A DNA stretch of 64,000 bases from Halarchaeum grantii. Lineage in GTDB: Archaea > Halobacteriota > Halobacteria > Halobacteriales > Halobacteriaceae. How positions within the stretch are numbered: position 1 is the first letter of the stretch; each line of letters starts with the position of its first letter. Shown here one piece after another: positions 32,431 through 40,210 of the stretch. The notes under the pieces are model-generated. The model saw nothing but the letters and a program-made list of their open reading frames with translations. It was not told the DNA's origin and searched no databases. The stretch is taken from NCBI RefSeq assembly GCF_014647455.2, contig NZ_BMPF01000002.1, positions 496,001-560,000 of the forward strand, written 5' to 3'. Both the position numbers and the translations under genes were made by a program.

Positions 32431-34317
32431 ATGAAAATCGTCCCGGACACGAGCGTGGTCATCGACGGCCGCATCTCCCGACGCGTGGAGAGCGGCGAGT
32501 ACGCCGGGGCCACCGTCTACGTCCCCGAAGCCGTCGTCGGCGAGATCGAGGCCCAGGCGAACAAGGGCCGCGAGATCGGCTGGGACGGCCTCTCGGAGCT
32601 CCAGCGGTTGGCCGACCTCGCGGACAGCGGCGAAATCGACGTCGAGTACGTCGGCGAGCGCGCGAGCGAGACGGAGATCCAGCGCGCCGCCGCCGGCGCC
32701 ATCGACGCGAAGATCCGCGACACCGCCGTCGAGTACGACGCGACGTTCGTCACGTCCGACATCGTGCAGGCCGAGGTGGCGAAGGCGAAGGGGATCGACG
32801 TCGAGTACCTCGAACCGGAGGCCCGCGAGGTCGAGGCGCTCGCCATCGAGGACTACTTCGACGACGCGACGATGAGCGTCCACCTGAAGGACGGCGTCGT
32901 CCCGATGGCCAAGCGCGGCGACATCGGGAGCATCACCTACCAGCCCATCGGCGAGACCGAGCTCGACTCGGAGACGCTGAAGGAGTACGCGACGGAGATC
33001 CGCGACACCGCGAAGCGAAGCGACGACGCCTTCATCGAGCTCTCCGAGGAGGGGATGACCATCGCGCAGGTGCGCGACATGCGGATCGCGATCGCGACGC
33101 CGCCGTTCTCAGACGGCGTCGAGATCACGGCCGTGCGCCCCATCGCGAAGACGACGATGGCGGACTACGAGCACGAGGAGGACCTGAAGGAGCGTCTCCT
33201 CGAGCGCGACCGGGGCGTCCTCATCGCGGGCGCGCCGGGCGCGGGGAAGTCGACGTTCGCGCAGGCCGTCGCCGAGTTCCTCGACGAGAACGGCTACGTC
33301 GTGAAGACGATGGAGAAGCCGCGCGACCTCCAGGTCGGCAAGGAGGTCACGCAGTACACCGAGCTCGGCGGGTCGATGGAGAAGACGGCGGACTCCCTCC
33401 TGATGGTGCGCCCGGACTACACCATCTACGACGAGGTCCGGAAGACCGACGACTTCGAGGTCTTCAGCGACATGCGTCTCGCCGGCGTCGGGATGGTCGG
33501 CGTCGTCCACGCGACGCGCCCCATCGACGCCCTCCAGCGTCTCGTCGGTCGCGTCGAGCTCGGGATGATCCCGCAGATCGTCGACACCGTGGTGTACATC
33601 GAGGACGGCGACGTCGACACCGTCTACGACGTGACGACCGAGGTGAAGGTGCCCGAGGGCCTCATGGAGGAGGACCTCGCGCGGCCCGTCATCCAGGTGC
33701 GGGACTTCGAGACGAAGACGCCGGCCTACGAGATCTACACGTTCAACCGACAGGTCGTCACCGTCCCCCTCGACGGCGAGAGCGGGCCCAGCGAGTCCGG
33801 CGTCGACAAGCTCGCGAAGAACGAGATCGAGCGCGAGGTCCGCTCGGCGACCCGTGGTCCCGTCGAAGTCGAGCTCCGCGGCGGCAATCAGGCGGTCGTC
33901 TACGTCACCGAGGACGACATCAGTCACGTCATCGGGAAGGGCGGCGGACGCATCCAGGACATCGAGAACCGCCTCGGGCTCACCATCGACGTCCGCACCT
34001 TCGAGGACCGCCCCGACCACGCGAGCGCGCCCGAACAGGGCGGGTCGGGCGGAGCGGACGCCGCGACTGCGGGCGCGACGGCCGGCGAGAGCGACGGCGA
34101 GGTCGTGACGCCGGAGATCACCGGCCAGCACATCATCATCCCCGTCGAGCGCGCGAGCCCCGGCGAGACCGTCGAGGTCCGCGCGGACGGCGAGTACCTC
34201 TGCACGGCGACGGTGAGTCGCGGCGGCGACATCCAGATCTCGCGGGGGTCGGCGATCGCCGAGGAGCTAGAGCGCGCCATCGACCGCGAGCTCCTCATCA
34301 CGGTCGTACAGGAGTAA
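32431..34317 (+). CDS. PINA-type ATPase (PIN domain, type II/IV-secretion-like ATPase, KH domain)
   Basis: A 628-residue protein starting MKIVPDTSVVIDG, whose D6 and D12 are PIN-site residues. The central ATPase carries Walker A GAPGAGKST (about 268-276), the MVRPDYTIYDEVRKTDDF stretch and LAGVGMVGVVHATRPIDA. A KH motif HVIGKGGGRIQDIE lies near residue 510, and the C-terminus is TRAM/beta-like. This is the conserved archaeal PINA, which in Sulfolobus forms a hexamer that promotes Holliday-junction migration with Hjm and Hjc. It probably acts in recombination or replication-fork repair here. Confidence 0.95.
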   Translation: MKIVPDTSVVIDGRISRRVESGEYAGATVYVPEAVVGEIEAQANKGREIGWDGLSELQRLADLADSGEIDVEYVGERASETEIQRAAAGAIDAKIRDTAVEYDATFVTSDIVQAEVAKAKGIDVEYLEPEAREVEALAIEDYFDDATMSVHLKDGVVPMAKRGDIGSITYQPIGETELDSETLKEYATEIRDTAKRSDDAFIELSEEGMTIAQVRDMRIAIATPPFSDGVEITAVRPIAKTTMADYEHEEDLKERLLERDRGVLIAGAPGAGKSTFAQAVAEFLDENGYVVKTMEKPRDLQVGKEVTQYTELGGSMEKTADSLLMVRPDYTIYDEVRKTDDFEVFSDMRLAGVGMVGVVHATRPIDALQRLVGRVELGMIPQIVDTVVYIEDGDVDTVYDVTTEVKVPEGLMEEDLARPVIQVRDFETKTPAYEIYTFNRQVVTVPLDGESGPSESGVDKLAKNEIEREVRSATRGPVEVELRGGNQAVVYVTEDDISHVIGKGGGRIQDIENRLGLTIDVRTFEDRPDHASAPEQGGSGGADAATAGATAGESDGEVVTPEITGQHIIIPVERASPGETVEVRADGEYLCTATVSRGGDIQISRGSAIAEELERAIDRELLITVVQE

Positions 34318-34406
34318 ATCGGACACGGGACGGGGCGGCGAGCGGGTAGCGAGTGGGCGTTCGGAGGCGTCGCTATCGGGGGTCGAGCGTCGAGAGAGAG
34401 GAGTGC

Positions 34407-34673
34407 TCAGGGAGTTGCTTCGTTCTCGTTCTTCGCCTCCGGCTCGCAGTCCGGACACGTGAGTTTGTAGAGGCTCTGGCGGGCGTCCGCGAAGTAGATG
34501 TCCTCGCGGACGGCGTCGCGGTCCTTGAGGCGGTCGAGAGCGTACCGGACGGTACGCGCGGAGAGCATGGACTCCTCGACGATTCCTTTCTGCGTCTTCG
34601 GGCCGTCGTACTCGAGTACCTTGTAGACGAGTTTCGCGCTCGGAGGGAGGTCTTCTAGCGTATCGCTACCCAT
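34407..34673 (-). CDS. winged-helix transcriptional regulator (MarR/TrmB-type HTH)
   Basis: An 88-residue HTH protein: MGSDTLEDLPPSAKLVYKVL, the recognition part KGIVEESMLSARTVRYALDRLKDRDAVRE and a short C-terminal TCPDCEP knuckle that may bind zinc. A TATA box (TTTATA on the minus strand, 34700-34706) is 27 to 33 bases upstream of the ATG at 34673, which fits a near-leaderless transcript. An ATG three codons earlier (34682) is possible. The targets are unknown. It is divergent from the EMC6-like/ABCE1 pair, which it could control. Confidence 0.88.
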   Translation of the reverse strand: MGSDTLEDLPPSAKLVYKVLEYDGPKTQKGIVEESMLSARTVRYALDRLKDRDAVREDIYFADARQSLYKLTCPDCEPEAKNENEATP

Positions 34674-34698
34674 CGCTTCCATCCGAAACGCTACATAA

Positions 34699-34706
34699 CT
34701 ATAAAT
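34699..34706 (-). promoter_or_regulatory. TATA box of the winged-helix gene
   Basis: CATTTATAG on the minus strand, in an AT-rich patch, sits about 27 bases from the expected transcription start at 34673-34682. Confidence 0.6.
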
Positions 34707-34807
34707 GTACGGGGACGTTTCAGCGGAGATTCGCGGGCGTCTCACCGGTCGGTGCGCGCGAGTGGCCAAGCGAACCCCTTTTGCACCTCGCCCGAGGAAT
34801 GAGTGGT

Positions 34808-35098
34808 ATGACCGAGACACTGGACAAGCAGGCCGCACACCGCCGTGGCGTCACCGTGACGACGGTGGCGTGCCTGAGCGGCGTCGCGGCCGGCGTCGTC
34901 TCGAACGTCGTCGCGGCCGGGGCGACCGATCAGGTCGGGGTCCTGCCCCTGCTCGCGGCGCTCGCCCTCAACCTCGGGGCCGTCCGCCTCCTCGGGGTCG
35001 ACGTCGAGGGCTTCTCCACGAAGGACCACCTCTACACCGCCTTCATGACCTTCTGCCTCTGGTTCGTCAGCTGGGGCATCCTCCTCTCCACCGCGTAA
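34808..35098 (+). CDS. EMC6-like small membrane protein
   Basis: A 96-residue protein (MTETLDKQAAHRRGVTVTTV) with three hydrophobic helices: a first in residues 13-35, LPLLAALALNLGAVRLLGV, and LYTAFMTFCLWFVSWGILL. Haloarchaeal genomes carry this EMC6-like family next to the ABCE1 gene. Eukaryotic EMC6 is part of the ER membrane complex for insertion of membrane proteins. ATGs at 34781 and 34799 are alternatives; the gene lies two bases before the ABCE1 ATG, so the two are coupled. Confidence 0.85.
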   Translation: MTETLDKQAAHRRGVTVTTVACLSGVAAGVVSNVVAAGATDQVGVLPLLAALALNLGAVRLLGVDVEGFSTKDHLYTAFMTFCLWFVSWGILLSTA

Positions 35099-35100
35099 TC

Positions 35101-36915
35101 ATGGCCGACGACAGCATCGCGGTCGTCGACCTCGACCGGTGTCAACCCGACCGCTGTAACTACGAGTGCTCGAACTTCTGCCCGCCCAACCGCACGGGCA
35201 AGGAGTGCATCACGCAGCGCGGCGAGGACGCCGACGTCGGCGGCCCCGACCAGATCCAGATCTCCGAGGAGATCTGCCTCGGCGAGACCTGCGGTATCTG
35301 CGTCGAGAAGTGCCCGTTCGACGCCATCGAGATCATCAACCTCCCACAGGAACTCGGCGACGAGCCGACCCACCGCTACGGGGAGAACTCCTTCGCGCTC
35401 TACGGGCTCCCCATCCCCGAGAAGGGGAAGGTGACCGGCATCCTCGGCCCGAACGGCATCGGGAAGTCCACCGCGATCAAGGCGCTCGGCGGCGAGATCA
35501 CGCCGAACCTCGGGAACTTCGCCGAGCCTCCCGAGTGGGACGCCGTCATCGACGAGTTCCGCGGCACCGAGCTCCAGCCGTTCCTGAAGGGCGTCCGCGA
35601 CGGCGACATCGACGTCGCGCGCAAGCCCCAGTACGTCGACCAGATCCCGAAGAGCTTCGACGGGAAGACGCGCGAACTCCTCGCGTCGGCGGACGAACGC
35701 GGCGTCCTCGAGGAACTCGCGGAGCGCCTCTCCATCGAGCCCGTCCTCGACAGCGACATCGACACGCTCTCCGGGGGCGAGCTCCAGCGCGTCGCGCTCG
35801 CCGCGACGCTCGCGCGCGACGCCGACTTCTACTTCCTCGACGAGCTCACGCCCTACCTCGACATCGACCAGCGCGTCACCGCCGCGCGCCTCGTGCGCGA
35901 GCTCGCGGAGGACGACGATCGGGCGATGCTCGTCGTCGAGCACGACCTCGCCGTCCTCGACCTGCTCGCGGACAGCATCCACGTCGCCTACGGTGAGCCG
36001 TCCGCGTACGGCGTCATCACGACGCCGAAATCGACGCGCAACGGCATCAACGAGTACCTCCGTGGCTACCTCGACAACGAGAACATGCGCATCCGCCCGG
36101 AGAGCATCGAGTTCGAGGAGCACGCGCCGCGCGTCACCTCGCGCTCGGAGGCGCTCGTCGAGTACCCGGACATGTCGAAGTCCTACGGCGACGGCGAGTT
36201 CACGCTCGACGTCGAGGGCGGCGTCATCAACCGCAACGAGGTGCTGGGCATCCTCGGCCCGAACGGCATCGGGAAGTCCACGTTCGCGAAGCTCCTCGCG
36301 GGCAAGCTCGAACCCGACGAGGGCGACCTGGACCTCGACCTCGACATCGCGTACAAGCCCCAGTACGTCGAGGTCGACCAGCACATGCGCGTCGACGCGT
36401 TCCTCTCCTCGATCACGGACGACTTCGGCTCCTCCTACTGGGAGACGGAGATCGCGAACCCCCTCCAGCTCGGGCGCATCATGGAGCAGAACCTCACGGA
36501 CCTCTCCGGCGGGGAGCGCCAGCGCGTCGCCATCGCCGCGACGCTCTCGCGCGACGCCGACCTCTACCTGCTGGACGAGCCGAGCGCGCACCTCGACGTC
36601 GAGCAGCGCGTCCTCGCGGCGCGCGCCATCCGGCGCTACGCGGAGAACCACGAGACCAGCGTCATGGTCATCGACCACGACATCTACACCATCGACCTCC
36701 TCTCCGACCGCCTGCTCGTCTTCGATGGCGAACCCGCCGCGAACGGCTACGCGAGCACGCCGAAGGGGATGCGCGAGGGGATGAACGAGTTCCTCGCGAA
36801 CCTCGACATCACGTTCCGCCGCGACGAGAACATCGGCCGCCCGCGCATCAACAAGCCCGGGAGTCAGAAGGACAAACAGCAGAAGCGCGACGGCGAATAC
36901 TACTACACGCAGTAG
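35101..36915 (+). CDS. abce1: ribosome recycling/translation ATPase ABCE1 (Rli1)
   Basis: A 604-residue twin-ATPase that splits 70S-type ribosomes after termination with aRF1/aPelota. N-terminal Fe-S domains with eight cysteines are visible (CQPDRCNYECSNFCP, CLGETCGICVEKCPFD). Two nucleotide-binding domains follow, each with GPNGIGKST, signatures LSGGELQR and LSGGERQR, DELTPYLD/DEPSAHLD, and the hinge region ERP/RFRRDENIGRPRINK at the C-terminus. Its length and motifs are complete. Coupled to the EMC6-like gene upstream, and followed 129 bases later by a release-factor paralogue. Confidence 0.98.
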   Translation: MADDSIAVVDLDRCQPDRCNYECSNFCPPNRTGKECITQRGEDADVGGPDQIQISEEICLGETCGICVEKCPFDAIEIINLPQELGDEPTHRYGENSFALYGLPIPEKGKVTGILGPNGIGKSTAIKALGGEITPNLGNFAEPPEWDAVIDEFRGTELQPFLKGVRDGDIDVARKPQYVDQIPKSFDGKTRELLASADERGVLEELAERLSIEPVLDSDIDTLSGGELQRVALAATLARDADFYFLDELTPYLDIDQRVTAARLVRELAEDDDRAMLVVEHDLAVLDLLADSIHVAYGEPSAYGVITTPKSTRNGINEYLRGYLDNENMRIRPESIEFEEHAPRVTSRSEALVEYPDMSKSYGDGEFTLDVEGGVINRNEVLGILGPNGIGKSTFAKLLAGKLEPDEGDLDLDLDIAYKPQYVEVDQHMRVDAFLSSITDDFGSSYWETEIANPLQLGRIMEQNLTDLSGGERQRVAIAATLSRDADLYLLDEPSAHLDVEQRVLAARAIRRYAENHETSVMVIDHDIYTIDLLSDRLLVFDGEPAANGYASTPKGMREGMNEFLANLDITFRRDENIGRPRINKPGSQKDKQQKRDGEYYYTQ

Positions 36916-37044
36916 CGGGTCGGGGCTCGCCGGGCCTCCACCGCCGGGTGCGACGGCTCCAGCAGGCGGTCCACCCGAAACGACACCGCGTCGCCTCCCG
37001 GTCGGCCCCTCGGCTTTTCCGCGTTCTCCCGCTAGCCGTCAGCC

Positions 37045-38097
37045 ATGCGGACGTCGCTGTCGCGCGCGGAGCGCATCGAGGCCGTCGAGGGGGCGTCGGC
37101 GGACGGCGACCGACTCGTGTCGGTTGCGGTGCCCCACGACGCGGCGCTCGGGCCGACGCTCGAGCGCGTCGAGGAGGCGCACGCGAAGGCGGAGTACCTC
37201 GACGGGCGGGCGAGCGGGCCGCTGAAGCGGGCGCTGGAGCGCGCCGTTCGCGAACTCCATCGCGTCGCGGAAACGCCCGAGGACGGCCTCGTCGTCTACG
37301 CGGGCGTCGTGGACGGGAGCCTCGAGACGTACGTCTTCACGGACCCGCCCGGCCGGGTGGACGAGGGCGTCTTCGAGCACGGGAACGCGTTCGTGACGGC
37401 GCCGCTGGAGCGCCACGGGGCGTCACGTCGAACGGTCGGTCTCGTCGTCGTGGAGCGCGGGGGCGCGGCCGTCGGCCGCCTCGACGGCGACGGCGTCGAG
37501 ACGCTGGAGACGTTCGAGAGCGCGGTGCCGGGAAAGACGCGCGCGGGCGGGCAGTCGGCCGACCGGTTCCGCCGGCGTCGCGAGGAGCGAACACGCGAGT
37601 TCTTCGCGTCGGTGGGCGAGGCGGCGGGGCGGGAGTTCGACGACCCGGACGCTCTCGCGCTCGGCGGGACGCACGTCACCGTCGAGGCGTTCCGCGACGG
37701 CGACTACCTCCCCGACCGGTTGGCGGAGCGCGTCACGGGCACGTACGCAGTCGAGTACGCGGGTGAGCGCGGCCTCGAACGGCTCGCGGCGGCGAGCGGG
37801 GACGCGGGGGAGACGCACGAGCGCGCACAGCGGGCGCTCTCGGAGTTCTTCTCGCGACTGCCGGACGGCGACGTGACGTACGGCGAGGAGCGCGTCGGGG
37901 AGGCCCTCGATTACGGCGCGGTCGAGCGCCTCCTCATCGCGGCGGACGTGGACGCGGCGACGCGCGAACGCTACGCCGAACGGGCGGACGAAGAGGGCGG
38001 AGACGTGGTGGTCGTCTCCGAGCGCGTGGAGGGCGGCGCGCGCTTCGCGCGGGCGTTCGGCGACGTCGGCGCGCTCCTGCGGTTCCCGGTCGAGTGA
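37045..38097 (+). CDS. eRF1-paralogue/Vms1-type peptidyl-tRNA hydrolase with GGQ motif
   Basis: A 350-residue protein. The motif G168-G169-Q170 in GKTRAGGQSADRFRRRRE matches the release-factor catalytic loop. The C-terminal EGGDVVVVSERVEGGARFARAFGDVGALLRF resembles eRF1 domain 3. The N-terminal domain lacks the NIKS-type stop-codon-reading motif, so this is not aRF1. It fits the VLRF1/baeRF group (named Vms1/Ankzf1 in annotations) that frees nascent chains from tRNA on stalled ribosomes. Its place just after ABCE1 argues for a rescue or recycling role. Confidence 0.88.
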   Translation: MRTSLSRAERIEAVEGASADGDRLVSVAVPHDAALGPTLERVEEAHAKAEYLDGRASGPLKRALERAVRELHRVAETPEDGLVVYAGVVDGSLETYVFTDPPGRVDEGVFEHGNAFVTAPLERHGASRRTVGLVVVERGGAAVGRLDGDGVETLETFESAVPGKTRAGGQSADRFRRRREERTREFFASVGEAAGREFDDPDALALGGTHVTVEAFRDGDYLPDRLAERVTGTYAVEYAGERGLERLAAASGDAGETHERAQRALSEFFSRLPDGDVTYGEERVGEALDYGAVERLLIAADVDAATRERYAERADEEGGDVVVVSERVEGGARFARAFGDVGALLRFPVE

Positions 38098-38264
38098 GCG
38101 GGGTGAGCGCGGCGACGGGGCGGGCGGTGGCGCGGCCGTCGCCGGGTTGCGCGGGGCGCACCATCGACGTCGTCAGAGAACGTCGCGACGTGGGCGCGTG
38201 CTCGGGCGTCAGCTCTCGGGCAAGGAGCGACGAGTATCGTCCCGTGGGCGTCGCGCGGTGGGCG

Positions 38265-38786
38265 TCAGAAGACGGAGCTGGAGCAGCTCCCGCAGAGCGT
38301 CTCCTCCTTCCGGTCGACTTCGGAGACCTGCGGGGAGAAGCTCATCGCACAGCGGTTGTTGTCGCAGTGCTCGAGGCCGAGCGTGTGGCCGATCTCGTGG
38401 ACGACCTCCTTGCGGACGCGGTCGGCGAAGATGTCGGCGGCGGAGCGCTGGCTGAACCCGCCGTCGGAGGAGGTCTGGAGGCGGTGGGTGGAGACGACGC
38501 AGCCGCGGCCGTCGAGGTACGCGAGGCCGAAGACGTAGTTGCGCTGGCGGTAGAAGAGGTCGACGGGCGTGACGGCGACGTTCTTGTCCCCGTTGCCGTT
38601 CCGTCGGGCGACCTCGATGAACGGCTCCGCGCGGTACTGGCGGCGGGCCGTGTCGTAGGCGTCGGCGGGGACGCCCTGCTCGGCGGTGACGGAGACGTCA
38701 CAGTCGTAGACCCGGCGGAGGCCGGCGGACGCCTCGCGCTTGACCGTCGCGGGGACGTCGCCGATGGGGACGATATCGACGCGCAT
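38265..38786 (-). CDS. amzA: archaemetzincin metalloprotease
   Basis: A 173-residue metalloprotease. The extended zinc motif H130-E131-x2-H134-x5-H140-C141 is followed by C146 and C165-x2-C168, the hallmark second zinc site of archaemetzincins. Start MRVDIVPIGDVPA. The length matches the family. A TATA box (ATATTTATG, minus strand, 38811-38820) is about 25-30 bases upstream, fitting a leaderless transcript. The physiological substrate of archaemetzincins is unknown. It is divergent from a UPF0146 gene. Confidence 0.95.
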   Translation of the reverse strand: MRVDIVPIGDVPATVKREASAGLRRVYDCDVSVTAEQGVPADAYDTARRQYRAEPFIEVARRNGNGDKNVAVTPVDLFYRQRNYVFGLAYLDGRGCVVSTHRLQTSSDGGFSQRSAADIFADRVRKEVVHEIGHTLGLEHCDNNRCAMSFSPQVSEVDRKEETLCGSCSSSVF

Positions 38787-38810
38787 GCGAAGGGCTATGC
38801 CGTCTCGACT

Positions 38811-38820
38811 CATAAATATC
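38811..38820. promoter_or_regulatory. TATA box between amzA and UPF0146
   Basis: CATAAATATC on the plus strand (GATATTTATG on the minus strand), the only AT-rich patch in the 39 bp gap. Its distance suits amzA; it is too close to the GTG at 38826 to serve that start. Confidence 0.55.
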
Positions 38821-38825
38821 CCGCC

Positions 38826-39227
38826 GTGGGCGAGACGCTCAGAGACGCACTCGTGGACGAGTTCGCGGGGTACGACGCCCTCGTCGAGGTCGGGGTCGGA
38901 CGGCGGCCGGGCGTCGCCGGCGAGCTCGCCGCTCGCGGGTGCGACGTCCGCGCGACGGACGTCGTGGCGCGCGAGACGCCGCCGGGCGTCGCGTTCGTCC
39001 GCGACGACGTCACCGAACCGGACAGCGGCGTGTACGCGGACGCGGACGCCGTCTACGCGCTGAACTGCCCCCCGGAACTCCATCGACCGCTCCGGGCGGT
39101 CGCGCGCGACGCGGGCGCGGACTGCCTCTTCACGACGCTCGGCCTCGACCAGCCGGCGGTTCCGGTCGAGCGTCGAAGCGTCCGGGGAGAGACGGTGTTC
39201 GTCGCGTCGGACGCGCCGGGGAGGTAG
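38826..39227 (+). CDS. UPF0146-family protein
   Basis: A 133-residue protein with a methyltransferase-like Rossmann start ([29 protein letters not shown]) but no clear catalytic motif: [32 protein letters not shown] follows. UPF0146 members are small Rossmann-fold proteins found in archaea; function unknown. No ATG is available. GTG at 38826 is used, with GTG at 38853 as an alternative, which better matches the TATA distance. Confidence 0.82.
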   Translation: MGETLRDALVDEFAGYDALVEVGVGRRPGVAGELAARGCDVRATDVVARETPPGVAFVRDDVTEPDSGVYADADAVYALNCPPELHRPLRAVARDAGADCLFTTLGLDQPAVPVERRSVRGETVFVASDAPGR

Positions 39228-39262
39228 CAATCCCTTTGCCGGACGGACTCCGAACACCGAGT

Positions 39263-40132
39263 ATGCAGGTCGACACCGTCGTGCTCGACGTCGATGGCGT
39301 GCTCGTGGACGTCGCGGACTCCTATCGGCGCGCGATCGTCGAGAGCGTCGAGCGCGTCCACGGGGAGACGATCCCGAAGGCGGGCGTGCAGGCGTTCAAG
39401 GACGCGGGCGGCTTCAACAACGACTGGGCGCTCTCGGACGCGGCCGCACTGTTCGTCCTCGCGAAGCGCGAGGGGCTCGCGATGAGTCTCGAGGCGTTCA
39501 CGGCCGAGATCGGGAAGCACGGCGGCGGCCTCGACGCCGCCGAGGCGGTCGTCGCGGCGGCGCTCGACGCGAAATCGCGCGAGCGGGCGTACGGCGACTG
39601 GGACCCCAACCACTTGCGCGAGGTCTTTCAGGCGCTCTACCTCGGGAGCGAGCGCTACCGGGAGATCGAGGGCGGGGAGCCACCCGTCGAGGCGTCGGGG
39701 TTCATCGCGGACGAACCCGTCATCGTCACGCCGGAGACGGTCGAGCGCCTCACGAGCGAGTACGCCGTCTGCGTGCTCACGGGCCGCCCGGAGGCGGAGG
39801 CCGAAATCGCCCTGGAGCGCGTCGGCCTCGACATACCCGAAGAACGGCGCTTCACGATGGACGACTGGGAGGAGGGCAAGCCGCATCCGCGCGCGCTCGT
39901 CGCGCTCGCGGAGCGCTGTGACGCCGAGGCGGTGGCGTTCGCGGGCGACACGCTCGACGACGTCGAGACGGCGGTGAACGCCCGCGAGGCGGACCCGGCG
40001 CGCACCTACTACGGCGTCGGCGTCCTCACGGGCGGCCTCACTGGCGAGGAGGGGCGACGGAAGTACGAGGACGCGGGCGCGCACGTCGTCGTCGATTCCG
40101 TGAACGACCTCCCGGACCTTCTCGACGGATAG
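39263..40132 (+). CDS. HAD-superfamily hydrolase (TIGR01548-like)
   Basis: A 289-residue phosphatase-fold enzyme with the HAD motifs DVDGVLVDV (nucleophile Asp10/Asp12 region), [12 protein letters not shown] (Ser/Thr motif), the lysine in [13 protein letters not shown], and [11 protein letters not shown]. The start [15 protein letters not shown] is certain from the motif position. The haloarchaeal TIGR01548 group has sometimes been linked to histidinol-phosphate hydrolysis; the substrate is unproven. Confidence 0.9.
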   Translation: MQVDTVVLDVDGVLVDVADSYRRAIVESVERVHGETIPKAGVQAFKDAGGFNNDWALSDAAALFVLAKREGLAMSLEAFTAEIGKHGGGLDAAEAVVAAALDAKSRERAYGDWDPNHLREVFQALYLGSERYREIEGGEPPVEASGFIADEPVIVTPETVERLTSEYAVCVLTGRPEAEAEIALERVGLDIPEERRFTMDDWEEGKPHPRALVALAERCDAEAVAFAGDTLDDVETAVNAREADPARTYYGVGVLTGGLTGEEGRRKYEDAGAHVVVDSVNDLPDLLDG

Positions 40133-40210
40133 CGGACCCGGGAGCGGCGTGGAACCGTCCGCGCGTGCCCCCACGGGGCGCGTCGGTGAAGTGTCCGGCG
40201 TCGCCGTCGA

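Noticed and set aside
37045-38097. Assignment as the main release factor aRF1
   Set aside because: The chain is shorter than aRF1 and lacks the NIKS-type decoding motif, although GGQ is present.
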